From JBBQXK01 sp052387255 (GTDB taxonomy: Bacteria; Pseudomonadota; Alphaproteobacteria; Rhodobacterales; Rhodobacteraceae): 64,000 nucleotides of DNA. Numbering within the stretch: the stretch's first letter is position 1; every line of letters begins with the position of its first letter. Below the pieces are notes generated by a model. The model was not told the DNA's origin and ran no database searches. It worked only from the letters and a program-made list of their open reading frames with translations. The translations under genes and the position numbers were made by a program. Positions 50,279 to 59,686 of this stretch are shown piece after piece. The stretch spans positions 43,940 through 107,939 of the forward strand of contig JBQTJI010000013.1 of assembly GCA_052387255.1 (NCBI GenBank). Reading direction: 5' to 3'.

Positions 50279-50357
50279 CCGGGTCGTCGCAGAATCGCTT
50301 GACCCTGCGCGCCGCTTGGGGGTGCAATCACAGGATGTACCGCCCCCGCGCCCCCGC

Positions 50358-52118
50358 ATGACCGGGCCTGCCACCACACTGCCGATGCCCGACATCGAAT
50401 CGCTGCGCTATGAACTGGGCCAGCAGCGCCTGCAGCTTGACCGCGAGCGGTGGGTCCGCCTGACCGCGACCATGCTCGGCTTTGCCATGGGGCTGATCTA
50501 CCTGCCGCCGTGGATCGTCCTGCCGCTGGCGGCGATCAACCTGGCCACCGACCTGGGCGGAAGCCTGCTGTTCCGCGACCTCGACCGGCTGGCGACCTCG
50601 GCGCGCCGCCGCGCGGCGGTGATCGCCACGGTCTTCCTGATCGAGGTGACCTTCGTGCTGCCGGGGGGCATCATGTGGCACCAGGACGACCCCTTTGCCA
50701 AGTCGCTGGCCATCGGTCTGGCGGCAAGCGCCATGATGCACCTGTCGACGGTGCGGTCGATCCACCTGCCGCAGGGCATCTGCGGGGGCCTGGCCTTGGC
50801 GCTGGTGGTGCTGGTGTCGAACACGGCCTACTGGGCACCGCGCGGCGAGTGGCTGGCGCTGAGCGTGTCGACGGTCTGTGCCGCGACGGCGCTTGGGTAC
50901 TTCATGATGGCCATGGTGTCGAACCACCACGTGCACCGCCTGGCCGCCGCCGACCACCATGCCGCCAAGGCGGCCTCGGCGGCCAAGGACCGGCTTCTGG
51001 CCACGATCAGCCACGAGTTGCGCACGCCGCTGAACGGCATCCTCGGCATGGGGCACGCCGAACTGGCCGAGGCCGCGTCGCCCGAGGCGCGGGCGCGGCT
51101 GGCGGTGCTGGTCGCCTCGGCCGAGGGGCTGAGCACGATCCTCGACGACATCCTGGACCTGTCGGCGGCGCAGGGCGGGCGGCTGGCGATCCGGCCCGAG
51201 GTGTGGCGGCCCGCCGACGAGATCGCCGCGACCTTCCTTCTGTTCCGCCACGGCAGCCGCGCCGCCGATCCGGGGATGACGCTGGACCTTGCCCCGGGCC
51301 TGTCCGAACCGGCGATGTTCGACGCACAGCGGCTGCGGCAGGCGCTGTCGAACCTGCTGTCGAATGCGCAACGGCACGCGCGGGGGGCGGCGGTGCGCGT
51401 CACGGGGGACCGGGTGGTGGCCGCAGACGGGCGGGCCATGCTGGAACTGACCGTCGCCGACGACGGCCCCGGTGTGCCCGATGCCTTGCGCGACCGCTTG
51501 TTCGAACCCTTCGCCCGGTCGGCCGGTCCGCCCCCGAACGGCGGTCGGCAGGGCCAGGGGCTGGGCCTGTCGATCGCGCGGTCGCTGGCGCGGCTGATGG
51601 GGGGCGATCTGGTGCTGCTGCCGCCGGGTCCGCTGGGGCGCGGCGCGGTGTTCCGGCTGACCATCGATCTGGCCCCGGTCCCGGCGACGCGGCCCGAACG
51701 GCCCGCTGCTGTCCCCGCCCCACCCCCGCAAACGGCGCGGGTTCTGGTCGTGGACGACATCGCCACCAACCGGCTGGTGGCGGTCAGCTGCCTGCGCCTG
51801 GGCGGGGTCGAGGCGGTCGAGGCCGACAGCGGCACGGCGGCGCTGCGCCAGCTTGCCGAGGGGCCGTTCGATGCGGTCCTTCTGGACATGAACATGCCGG
51901 GGCTGGACTGACTGGCGACGCTGTCCAGGATCCGGCAGCTTGAAGGGGCCGTCGCCCGCGTCAAGGTCATCGCCATGACCGCCGACGCGGGCGAGGCCCG
52001 GCGCGCGGCCTATCTGGCGGCGGGCTGCGACGGCTATCTGGCCAAGCCCGTCACCCCCGACCGCGTCGCCGCCACGCTGGCCGCGGTGATGGGCGCGGGC
52101 AGGGTCGGGGCGGCCTGA
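50358..52118 (+). pseudogene. hybrid sensor histidine kinase with receiver domain, in-frame TGA at 51909-51911
   Basis: 587 codons including the internal stop. Residues about 35-190 hold six hydrophobic segments (sensor membrane domain). The HisKA H-box ATISHELRTPLNG has the phospho-His near residue 219. HATPase N, G1 and G2 boxes are seen at LSNLLSNAQRHA, VADDGPGVP and GQGLGLSIARSLA. A receiver domain follows (RVLVVDDIATNRLV; LLDMNMPGLD with phospho-Asp near residue 510). Its Gly after MPGLD is replaced by TGA, after which the receiver continues in frame (KVIAMTADAGEA, then GYLAKPVTPDRV) to 52118. A GGA-to-TGA change explains it: pseudogene, error, or truncated kinase. The start at 50358 lacks a strong ribosome site. 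Confidence 0.85.
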
Positions 52119-52228
52119 GGGCGCTCAGGCCCGGTGCGGAAAACGACAGCGCCCCCTGCCGAAACGGGCTGGACCCGCGCGCAAGCCCGCCCGACACTGG
52201 GTTCCGCCCTTCCACAGAGGTAGCCTGC

Positions 52229-53650
52229 ATGCCCGCCCTGCCCGACGCCACCGACCTTGCCGCCCTTGTCGCCCGTGGCGGGGCCAGCCCGACCGACCTG
52301 CTGGACGCCGCACTTGCCGCAACCGCGCGGCTGAACCCCGCGCTGAACGCCGTGGTGCTGGTGCAAGAGGGGGCCGCGCGGCAGGCGATTGCCGACGGCC
52401 TGCCGCCGGGGCCGTTCCGGGGGGTTCCATTCCTGCTCAAGGACCTCGGGGCCGAGGCGGCGGCGTTCCCCTCGCACAACGGATCGCGGCTATTTGCCGA
52501 TACGCCGTACGCGCAGGATTCGGCGATCTTCGACCGCATCCGCGCCACCGGGGTCGTCACCTTCGGCCGCACCACCGCGCCCGAGGGCGGGATCGGCCCG
52601 GCGACCGAGGCTGCCGTCTATGGCGGCCCGACGCGCAACCCCTGGAACCTGGACCACACGCCCGGCGGGTCGTCGGGTGGCGCGGGGGCGGCGGTGGCCG
52701 CCGGAATCGTGCCCTTCGCCCACGGGTCGGACGGCGGCGGATCGGTGCGCATGCCGGCATCCTGCTGCGGGCTGTTCGGGTTCAAGCCGACCCGCGCCCG
52801 CCTGCCCGACGGGCCCTACGCCGGCGAGGGCTGGGCCGGCATGGCCATCGACGGCTTCCTGACCCGGTCGGTCCGCGACACCGCCGTGATGCTGGACGCC
52901 TGCGCCGGGGCCGATCCGGGCGCGCCCTACGTCGCCCCGCCCCTGTCCCATGGCCACGCCCAGGCGATCAGCCGCCCGCCGCGCCGCCTGCGGGTGATGC
53001 TGTGCGACACCTCGTTCACCGGCGACCCTATCCACCCGCAGGTGCGGCAGGCGGTGCTGGACGCCGGGCGGTTGCTGGAAACCCTTGGCCACCACGTAGA
53101 ACCGGGCCTTCCCACCGCCGACATCGCGGGCATGATGCGGGCCTGGACCGACATCGTCGCGGTCGGCACGGCGCTGTCGATCCGCACCGCGCTCAAGGGC
53201 CGCGACCCCCGCGACCTGGTCGAAAACCTGGGGCGCGGCGCACTTGCCCATGCCGAAACCCTGCACCCGACGCGCTACCTGCAGGCCGTGGGCGACATCC
53301 ATGCCTTCGGGCGGCAGATGGCGGCAGCCTTCGACGGGATCGACATCCTCTTGTCCGCCACCCTTGCCGAACCGCCCGCCCGGATCGGCCGCTTCGCGCA
53401 TGACACCCCGGACTACGTCGACTTCCGCATCGGTCCCGGCCGGGTGTTCGCCTATTCCCCCTTCTGCGCCGTCTTCAACGCCAGCGGACAGCCTGCCGCC
53501 TCGGTCCCCCTCGGCATGACCGCCGACGGCCTGCCCGTGGGCATCCACCTCGCCGCCCCCTTCGGCCATGACGAGACGCTGATCGCGCTTTGTGCGGAAC
53601 TGGAGCGCGAAGCCTCCTGGGCGCACCGCCTGCCGCCCCTGATCGCCTGA
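52229..53650 (+). CDS. amidase signature-family enzyme 1
   Basis: 473-residue amidase-signature hydrolase. The catalytic Ser-cisSer-Lys set is visible: Lys in FLLKDLGAEAA near residue 71, the Gly/Ser stretch HTPGGSSGGAGAAVAAG near residue 150 (cis-Ser and nucleophile region), and GSDGGGSVRMPASCCGLFGFKPT near residue 172. Such enzymes hydrolyse amides to acid and ammonia or amine; the substrate is unknown. Start at 52229. The stop is adjacent to the ATG of the potA-like gene, so they are likely one operon. Confidence 0.93.
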   Translation: MPALPDATDLAALVARGGASPTDLLDAALAATARLNPALNAVVLVQEGAARQAIADGLPPGPFRGVPFLLKDLGAEAAAFPSHNGSRLFADTPYAQDSAIFDRIRATGVVTFGRTTAPEGGIGPATEAAVYGGPTRNPWNLDHTPGGSSGGAGAAVAAGIVPFAHGSDGGGSVRMPASCCGLFGFKPTRARLPDGPYAGEGWAGMAIDGFLTRSVRDTAVMLDACAGADPGAPYVAPPLSHGHAQAISRPPRRLRVMLCDTSFTGDPIHPQVRQAVLDAGRLLETLGHHVEPGLPTADIAGMMRAWTDIVAVGTALSIRTALKGRDPRDLVENLGRGALAHAETLHPTRYLQAVGDIHAFGRQMAAAFDGIDILLSATLAEPPARIGRFAHDTPDYVDFRIGPGRVFAYSPFCAVFNASGQPAASVPLGMTADGLPVGIHLAAPFGHDETLIALCAELEREASWAHRLPPLIA

Positions 53651-54778
53651 ATGGCTGGACAGACGCGCCAGCCGACGCTTAACCTTTGGACGGGGCAATC
53701 GGGGATGCATGTGACCGCGGACACGGCCATCGAGGCACGCGAGGCCGTCAAGGCATTCGGCCATGGGGCAACGGCGGTCCGCGCGCTGGACAATGTCTCG
53801 GTCGCCATCCGCAAGGGCGAGTTCTTCACCCTTCTGGGGCCGTCCGGCTGCGGCAAAACCACGCTTCTGCGCCTGATCGCGGGGTTCGAGACACCGACTA
53901 GCGGCTCGATCCTGCTCGACGGGCAGGACATCACCCACCTGCCCCCCAACCGCCGCCCGGTGAACACCGTGTTTCAGTCCTATGCGCTGTTCCCGCATCT
54001 GACGGTGGCCCAGAACGTGGGTTTCGGGCTGGAGATGCAGGGCCGTCCAAGGGCCGAGGTGACCGCCCGCACCGCCCGCATGCTGGCACTTGTCAAGCTC
54101 GAGGCGCTCGCAGGCCGCAAGACCAGCCAGTTGTCGGGCGGCCAGCAGCAACGCGTGGCCCTCGCCCGCGCCCTGGCCCCCGAACCCAAGGTGCTGCTTC
54201 TGGACGAGCCGCTGTCGGCCCTCGACCTCAAGCTGCGCAAGGAGATGCAGATCGAACTGAAGCGCCTGCAGCACGAAACCGGCATCACCTTTGTCTTCGT
54301 CACCCACGACCAGGAAGAGGCGCTGACCATGTCCGACCGGATCGGCGTGATGAGCGCCGGAAAGATCCAGCAGCTTGGCCCCCCCCGCGACATCTACACC
54401 CGGCCCGCCAACCGCTTTGTCGCCAGCTTCATCGGCGAGACGAACTTCCTGCCCGCCACCACCGCGCCCGGCGGCGCGCGTCTGGGCTGCGGCGTGACGG
54501 TCGAGGTGCAGGGTGTCCCGAAGGCCGGCCGCGTCACCGTCGCCGTGCGCCCCGAACAGGTGCGCATCGTGGCGGCGGACGAACCCGGCGCGATTCCCGC
54601 CACCCTGACCGACCTCGTCTATTTCGGCACCGACACGCATTGTCATCTGCGCCTGTCCGACGGGGTCGAGGTGGTGGCGCGCGTGCAAAGCGCCGTCGGC
54701 GGCGAAGCGCAGTTCGCGCCCGGTCAGGTCGTCGGCCTGCGCTTTCCCCCCGGTGCAGCCCAAGTGCTGGAGGACTGA
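53651..54778 (+). CDS. potA: PotA-like ABC transporter ATPase (polyamine type)
   Basis: 375-residue ATPase energising the polyamine-type importer. Walker A is LLGPSGCGKTTLLR near residue 73, the Q-loop lies in NTVFQSYALFPH, the signature is QLSGGQQQRVALARAL near residue 158, Walker B is VLLLDEPLSALD, and the H-loop is FVTHDQEEAL. A C-terminal TOBE/OB regulatory part follows (VAVRPEQVRIV; VYFGTDTHCHLRL). The ATG at 53651 directly follows the amidase stop; an ATG at 53705 (residue 19) would give the shorter usual N-terminus. Followed immediately by the permease gene (stop TGA, then ATG). Confidence 0.95.
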   Translation: MAGQTRQPTLNLWTGQSGMHVTADTAIEAREAVKAFGHGATAVRALDNVSVAIRKGEFFTLLGPSGCGKTTLLRLIAGFETPTSGSILLDGQDITHLPPNRRPVNTVFQSYALFPHLTVAQNVGFGLEMQGRPRAEVTARTARMLALVKLEALAGRKTSQLSGGQQQRVALARALAPEPKVLLLDEPLSALDLKLRKEMQIELKRLQHETGITFVFVTHDQEEALTMSDRIGVMSAGKIQQLGPPRDIYTRPANRFVASFIGETNFLPATTAPGGARLGCGVTVEVQGVPKAGRVTVAVRPEQVRIVAADEPGAIPATLTDLVYFGTDTHCHLRLSDGVEVVARVQSAVGGEAQFAPGQVVGLRFPPGAAQVLED

Positions 54779-55687
54779 ATGAGCACCGCCGAGGACGCCG
54801 CCGCTGCACGGGCCGACCGCGACGGCTGGCTTCTGTCGGCCCCGGCCCTGGTCGTGCTTCTGTGCGGGGCGATGCTGCCCCTGATGGTGATGCTGGTCTA
54901 TTCGTTCCTGACGCCCGGCGAATACGGCAATGTCGAGTGGATGTTCAGCCTGGACGGCTGGGTCGGCATCTTCTTTACCCGCGACGTGTTCGACGACACG
55001 CTCGGTCTGGCCGACGCGCATCTGACGATCCTGTGGCGGTCGGTCCGGCTGTCGCTGCTGACGACGGTGTTCACCTTCCTTGTGGGCTTCCCGACCGCCT
55101 GGTTCATCGCCACACGCCCCCCCCGCCAGCGGGCACTGTGGCTGTTCCTGATCACGATTCCGTTCTGGACCAACCTTCTGATCCGCACCTTCGCGATCAA
55201 CGAGATCATCCGGGGCGAGGGGCTTCTGAACGGCATCCTGATGAACCTGGCCGTGATCGACACGCCGCTGGTCTTGATCTACACCGACCTCGCCGTGTTC
55301 GTCGGCATGACCTATGTCTACCTGCCGCTGATGGTGCTGCCGCTGTTCGCCGCCATCGACCGCTTCGACATGCGGCTTCTGGAAGCGGGCTATGACCTCT
55401 ACGCCGGCCGCTGGCAGGTGCTGGCCCGCGTGATCCTGCCCATCGTCAAGCCCGGCATCGTCGCCGGGTCGATCCTGGTCTTCGTGCCGGCCCTCGGGGC
55501 CTATGTCACGCCGCGCATCCTGGGCGGGGGCAAGAACATGATGATCGGCAACTTCATCGAACTGCAGTTCGGGCAGGGCCGCAACTGGCCGCTCGGGGCG
55601 GCGCTGTCGGTGATGCTTCTGGTGATCGTGACGGTGGCGCTTCTGGCCTATGTGCGGGCCGCGAACCGGGGGCCCGCGCATGGCTGA
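54779..55687 (+). CDS. potB: PotB-like ABC transporter permease
   Basis: 302-residue inner-membrane permease with six predicted helices (first: LVVLLCGAMLPLMVMLVYSF). The cytosolic EAA-type loop LEAGYDLYAGRWQVLARVILPIVKPGIVAG in outline near residue 208 contacts the ATPase. The N-terminal soluble region with EYGNVEWMF fits PotB. It starts one base after the potA stop and overlaps the next permease gene by eight bases. Confidence 0.94.
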   Translation: MSTAEDAAAARADRDGWLLSAPALVVLLCGAMLPLMVMLVYSFLTPGEYGNVEWMFSLDGWVGIFFTRDVFDDTLGLADAHLTILWRSVRLSLLTTVFTFLVGFPTAWFIATRPPRQRALWLFLITIPFWTNLLIRTFAINEIIRGEGLLNGILMNLAVIDTPLVLIYTDLAVFVGMTYVYLPLMVLPLFAAIDRFDMRLLEAGYDLYAGRWQVLARVILPIVKPGIVAGSILVFVPALGAYVTPRILGGGKNMMIGNFIELQFGQGRNWPLGAALSVMLLVIVTVALLAYVRAANRGPAHG

Positions 55688-56483
55688 GCGCGCCTTCTCG
55701 CCCGTCCGGCTGCCGGGGTTCACGCCCGTCGCCATCGCGGTCTTCGTGGTGCTGTACCTGCCGATCCTGATGCTGGTGGTCTATTCCTTCAACGCGGGCC
55801 GGTCGGTGGCCGACTGGCAGGGCTTTTCGCTGGAATGGTTCGCCAAGGCCTGGGCCAACGACGCCATCCGCGAGGCAACGATCCGCTCGCTGGTGCTGGC
55901 CACCTCGGCCGCCGTCATCGCCACCACGGTCGCCACCATGGCCGCCCTCGGCACCACCCGCCGCCGGGCGTTCAAGGGGCAGACCTTCATCTATGTGGCG
56001 ATCAACCAGCCCCTGATGGTGCCCGAGATCGTCACCGCCGTGGCCCTGCTGATCGTCTTCGCGGGCGTCAAGGTCGCCACCGGATACCAGGGCATGGGCT
56101 ATCTGATCCTGGCCCATTCGGCCTTCTGCATCCCCTTCGCCTACCTGCCGATCCGGGCGCGGCTGGAAGGGATGGACCTGACGCTGGAAACCGCCGCCGC
56201 CGACCTCTACGCGACCCCGTGGCAGACCTTCCGCCGGGTCACCCTGCCCCTGCTCTTGCCCGGCGTGATCGCGGGCATGATGCTGGCCTTCGTCACCTCG
56301 CTCGACGATGTCGTCATCACGCTGTTCGTGAAATCGGCCGGACAGGACACCCTGCCCACCTTCATGCTGGGCCAGATCCGCCGCCAGATCACCACCGAGG
56401 TCTATGCCGTCTCGACGCTGCTTCTGGGCCTGACGGTGATCCTGCTGACCGCCTTTTTCCTTCTGACCCGCAAACCGGACTGA
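55680..56483 (+). CDS. potC: PotC-like ABC transporter permease
   Basis: 267-residue second permease subunit. Six hydrophobic helices are visible (VAIAVFVVLYLPILMLVVYSF first). The EAA-type loop is ETAAADLYATPWQTFRRVTLPLLLPG in outline near residue 178, and SLDDVVITLFVKSAGQDTLP near residue 205 is strongly PotC-like. The ATG at 55680 overlaps the potB end by eight bases (ATGGCTGA), so translation is coupled. It pairs with PotB to form the channel. Confidence 0.94.
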   Translation: MAERAFSPVRLPGFTPVAIAVFVVLYLPILMLVVYSFNAGRSVADWQGFSLEWFAKAWANDAIREATIRSLVLATSAAVIATTVATMAALGTTRRRAFKGQTFIYVAINQPLMVPEIVTAVALLIVFAGVKVATGYQGMGYLILAHSAFCIPFAYLPIRARLEGMDLTLETAAADLYATPWQTFRRVTLPLLLPGVIAGMMLAFVTSLDDVVITLFVKSAGQDTLPTFMLGQIRRQITTEVYAVSTLLLGLTVILLTAFFLLTRKPD

Positions 56484-56519
56484 ACCGGAATGCCAAAAAT
56501 CCAACCGGGAGTACCACTT

Positions 56520-57545
56520 ATGAAACGACTGCTGACCGCAACCGCGCTGCCCCTCTTGCTGGCAGGCGCGGCCCAGGCAGAGGGCGTGCTGCAACTGTAC
56601 AACTGGGGCGACTACACCAGCCCCGACCTGATCGCCAAGTTCGAGGCCGAGACGGGCATCGACGTGACGGTCACCGACTATGACAGCAACGACACCGCCC
56701 TGGCCAAGATCGAGGCCGGGGGGCACGGCTTCGACCTGGTCGTGCCGTCGGCCAACTATTTGAAAATCCTTGCCGAAAAGGGGCTGATCCAGGAACTGGA
56801 CCTGTCGAAGATCGCGAACCACGCCAACATCGCGCCGGTATGGATGAACGTCGACTACGATCCGGGTCGCAAGTATTCGATCCCGTGGCTATGGGGCACG
56901 ACGGGCGTGGCGGTGAACCAGACGGCCTATGCGGGCGACGTGAACACCAGCGCCATCTTCATGGATCCGCCCCCGGAACTGGTGGGCAAGGTCAATGTCA
57001 CCCCCGAGATGAACGACGTCCTGGCCCTGGCGACCATGTACATGGGCGGCCAGCCCTGTTCGGACGACGCCGACCTGATGAAGAAGGTCCGCGACAAGCT
57101 GTTGGAAGCCAAGCCGAAATGGCAGTCGATGGACTACAGCATGACGGAAAAGATGGCCGCCAACGACGTGATGGCCTCGCTCTACTTTAACGGGGCGATC
57201 TTTCGCGCGCGGTTGCTGAACCCGGATGTGAAGTACGGCTATCCGAAGGAAGGCTTCATCCTGTGGATGGACCAGGTGACCCTGCTGTCGGATGCGCAGA
57301 ACGTGGAAAACGCCTACAAGTTCCTGAATTTCATTGCGATTCCCGAGAATGCCGCGATGAACTCGGCGTTTGCGCGCTATGCCAACGGCATCGCGGGGTC
57401 GGAACCCTTCATGCCCGCCGACATGAAGGACGCGCCGGAAATCGTCATTCCGGCGGAACTGGCGGACAAGGGCGTGTTCCTCGGCACCTGCACCGGCAAG
57501 GCGCAGGACTACATCACCGCGATCTGGACCGAACTGCAGAAATAA
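56520..57545 (+). CDS. potD: PotD/PotF-like periplasmic binding protein of the ABC operon
   Basis: 341-residue binding protein. The signal peptide (KRLLTATALPLLLAGAAQA) ends before EGVLQLYNWGDYTSPDLIAKFE, the characteristic PotD/PotF start. DYDSNDTALAKIEAGG near residue 57, FDLVVPSANYLKILAE near residue 76, YSIPWLWGTTGVAVN near residue 120, and AMNSAFARYANGI-type end regions follow. GGGAG lies before the ATG at 56520. Ligand is inferred as putrescine/spermidine or a related amine. A strong stem-loop after the stop may stabilise the mRNA or attenuate the next amidase gene. Confidence 0.93.
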   Translation: MKRLLTATALPLLLAGAAQAEGVLQLYNWGDYTSPDLIAKFEAETGIDVTVTDYDSNDTALAKIEAGGHGFDLVVPSANYLKILAEKGLIQELDLSKIANHANIAPVWMNVDYDPGRKYSIPWLWGTTGVAVNQTAYAGDVNTSAIFMDPPPELVGKVNVTPEMNDVLALATMYMGGQPCSDDADLMKKVRDKLLEAKPKWQSMDYSMTEKMAANDVMASLYFNGAIFRARLLNPDVKYGYPKEGFILWMDQVTLLSDAQNVENAYKFLNFIAIPENAAMNSAFARYANGIAGSEPFMPADMKDAPEIVIPAELADKGVFLGTCTGKAQDYITAIWTELQK

Positions 57546-57549
57546 TCGC

Positions 57550-57582
57550 GCTGTGGCGGGGGGTTATGCCCCCCACCACAGC
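57550..57582 (+). promoter_or_regulatory. intercistronic stem-loop between the binding-protein and amidase genes
   Basis: GCTGTGG (57550-57556) pairs with CCACAGC (57576-57582), and inner G and C runs extend the stem around a TTAT loop. There is no following T-run, so it is more likely an mRNA-stabilising or attenuating hairpin than a full terminator. Such hairpins commonly follow binding-protein genes, which need high expression. Confidence 0.65.
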
Positions 57583-57602
57583 CCCTTCGGAGTGGACGTG
57601 GC

Positions 57603-59012
57603 ATGGCCCTGACCGATCTGTCCGCATCGCGACTGTCGGCCATGATCGCCGCGCGCGAGGTGTCCTGCGCCGAGGTGATGGCGGCCCATCTGGACCGGAT
57701 CTCTACATCAAATCCGGGCGTCAATGCCCTGGTTTCGCTTCGAAATCCCGATGACCTGATGGCCGAGGCACGGGCCTGCGATGCCGGTCGCCGCATGGGG
57801 TGGCTGCATGGGTTGCCGGTGGCGGTGAAGGATCTGGTGGCGACCAGGGGGCTGCGGACGACCTGGGGGTCGCCGCTCTACGCCGACCATGTGCCGGACG
57901 CCGATGACCTGGTGGCGGCGCGGATGCGGGCGGCAGGGGCGATCTTTGTCGGCAAATCCAACACGCCGGAGTGGGGGCACGGAAGCCATTCTTTCAACCC
58001 GGTTCATGGGGTTACGCGCAATCCTTATGATCTTGCGCGAACTGCGGGCGGATCGTCGGGGGGCGCTGCGGCGGGGCTGGCGGCGCGGATGGTGCCGGTG
58101 GCGGACGGCAGCGACATGATGGGCAGCCTGCGGAACCCGGCGGCGTTCTGCAATGTCTACGGGTTGCGGCCAACCTACGGGCTGGTACCACCCGATGCGA
58201 TCGGCGACACGTTCCTGTCCACGCTGGCGACCGAGGGGCCGATGGGGCGGACGGTCGAGGATGTGGCGCGGCTGTTGACGGTGCTGGCGGGCGAACATCC
58301 GGGCGTGCCGTTCGGGCGGGCGGGGCAGGATTTCACGGCCGGGCTGGACCGCGACATCAAGGGCCTGCGGATCGGGTGGCTGGGTGACTGGGGCGGGGCC
58401 TATGCCGCCGAGCCTGGCATTCTTTCCCTTTGCGAACAGGCGCTTGGCGTGTTCTCTGAACTCGGGGCCGTGGTCGAGGACGTGGCACCGCCGTTCCCGG
58501 CAGAGGCGCTTTGGCAGGCCTGGACGACGCTGCGGGCGATGCTGAATGCGAATGCAAAGCGCGACCTTTACGCCGATCCGGCCAGCCGCGCGCAGGTCAA
58601 GCCCGAGACGATCTGGGAGATAGAACAAGGGCTTGGCCTGTCCGCCGCAGCCGTGCATGCGGCCAGCGTGGTCCGGTCGCAGTGGTATGCGGCGGCGGCG
58701 GGGCTGTTTGGCACCTATGACGCGCTTGTCCTGCCCTCGGCGCAGGTCTGGCCCTTTCCGGTGGAATGGCGGTGGCCGCAAGCGATTGGGGACCGGGCCA
58801 TGGACACCTACCACCGCTGGATGGAGGTGGTCGTTCCGGTGTCGCTGGCGGGGCTGCCGGCGCTGGCCTGCCCGGCGGGGTTCGGGGCGGGCGGGCTGCC
58901 GATGGGGCTCCAGCTGTTCGGGCCGGCGGGGGCGGATGCCCGCATCCTGGCCATCGGGCAGGCGTATCACCGGGCGACGGACTGGCCGGGGGCACGGCCG
59001 CCGCTGGTTTAG
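57603..59012 (+). CDS. amidase signature-family enzyme 2
   Basis: 469-residue amidase-signature hydrolase, second of the pair flanking the transporter. Catalytic Lys is in VAVKDLVATRGLRT near residue 79. The Gly/Ser segment ARTAGGSSGGAAAGLAA lies near residue 148 (cis-Ser and nucleophile), followed by GSDMMGSLRNPAAFCNVYGLRPTYG in outline near residue 170. It is only distantly similar to amidase 1 at 52229-53650, so the two probably differ in substrate. The ATG at 57603 has GGAG about ten bases upstream. It is the last gene of the plus-strand transport operon. Confidence 0.93.
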   Translation: MALTDLSASRLSAMIAAREVSCAEVMAAHLDRISTSNPGVNALVSLRNPDDLMAEARACDAGRRMGWLHGLPVAVKDLVATRGLRTTWGSPLYADHVPDADDLVAARMRAAGAIFVGKSNTPEWGHGSHSFNPVHGVTRNPYDLARTAGGSSGGAAAGLAARMVPVADGSDMMGSLRNPAAFCNVYGLRPTYGLVPPDAIGDTFLSTLATEGPMGRTVEDVARLLTVLAGEHPGVPFGRAGQDFTAGLDRDIKGLRIGWLGDWGGAYAAEPGILSLCEQALGVFSELGAVVEDVAPPFPAEALWQAWTTLRAMLNANAKRDLYADPASRAQVKPETIWEIEQGLGLSAAAVHAASVVRSQWYAAAAGLFGTYDALVLPSAQVWPFPVEWRWPQAIGDRAMDTYHRWMEVVVPVSLAGLPALACPAGFGAGGLPMGLQLFGPAGADARILAIGQAYHRATDWPGARPPLV

Positions 59013-59128
59013 GCGCAACTCTTTGCGAACGCTGGATTAACTGGACGTTCCGGGGCAGAAATCGACATGCACGTTCCGTGCACACATCATGCACACCCGG
59101 TCCACATGCGCCGAGGCGGTCGTGCGCG

Positions 59129-59686
59129 TTAACCCTGTCCATCGAATCGGGGCGGATAGGTCGCCAGCACCTGATACTCGCTGCCCGACCGGGTGAGATG
59201 GGAGCGGTAGAGCGTCACCTCATCCACCACGAACGGACCGGCGGCGAACCCGGCCTGCGCCACGACGGCGCGTTCCAGGCGCAGGCGATCCTCGGGGTCC
59301 GGCGGTGCGAAGCGGCCAAGTGTGACGTGGGGGCGGAAGCGGCGCGCGTCGGGCAGGGCCCCGGCCATGCGGGCGGCATGGTCGAGCTTGGCCTGCAACC
59401 GGGTCAGGGGTTCGGACGGGGCGACCCCGGCCCAGGCGGCGCGCGGTTTTCCACCCCCGAACAGGCCCACGCCCGATAGCGTCAGGTCAAAGGGGGGCAG
59501 GCGCAGGCGCTGCAGGTCGTCGTCGAGCGCCACCAGCACAGGATCGGGCACCTCGCCCAGGAACACCAGCGTCAGGTGGAACGTGTCGGGATCGACCGCG
59601 CGCGACAGGGGCAACAGATGCTGCAGCACCTCGAGGCGCGAACGCACCTGTGGCGGCAGGGCCAGGGCGAGGAAGGCGCGGATCAT
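59129..59686 (-). CDS. thpR: RNA 2',3'-cyclic phosphodiesterase (ThpR/LigT)
   Basis: 185-residue cytosolic 2H phosphoesterase. The two HxT motifs are FHLTLVFLGE near residue 42 and FRPHVTLGRF near residue 125, spaced as in ThpR. The start is MIRAFLALALPP, a typical family opening. It opens RNA 2',3'-cyclic phosphates, or ligates RNA in vitro. Its ATG at 59686 overlaps the TGA of the deacetylase gene (ATGA). The 116 bp between its stop and the amidase hold no gene I can support. Confidence 0.92.
   Translation of the reverse strand: MIRAFLALALPPQVRSRLEVLQHLLPLSRAVDPDTFHLTLVFLGEVPDPVLVALDDDLQRLRLPPFDLTLSGVGLFGGGKPRAAWAGVAPSEPLTRLQAKLDHAARMAGALPDARRFRPHVTLGRFAPPDPEDRLRLERAVVAQAGFAAGPFVVDEVTLYRSHLTRSGSEYQVLATYPPRFDGQG

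Noticed and set aside
52490..55735. 1081-codon open frame on the minus strand
   Set aside because: It runs antisense across the amidase, potA and potB genes, has low-complexity Arg/Gly/His composition and no family motif. It is a GC-rich shadow frame.
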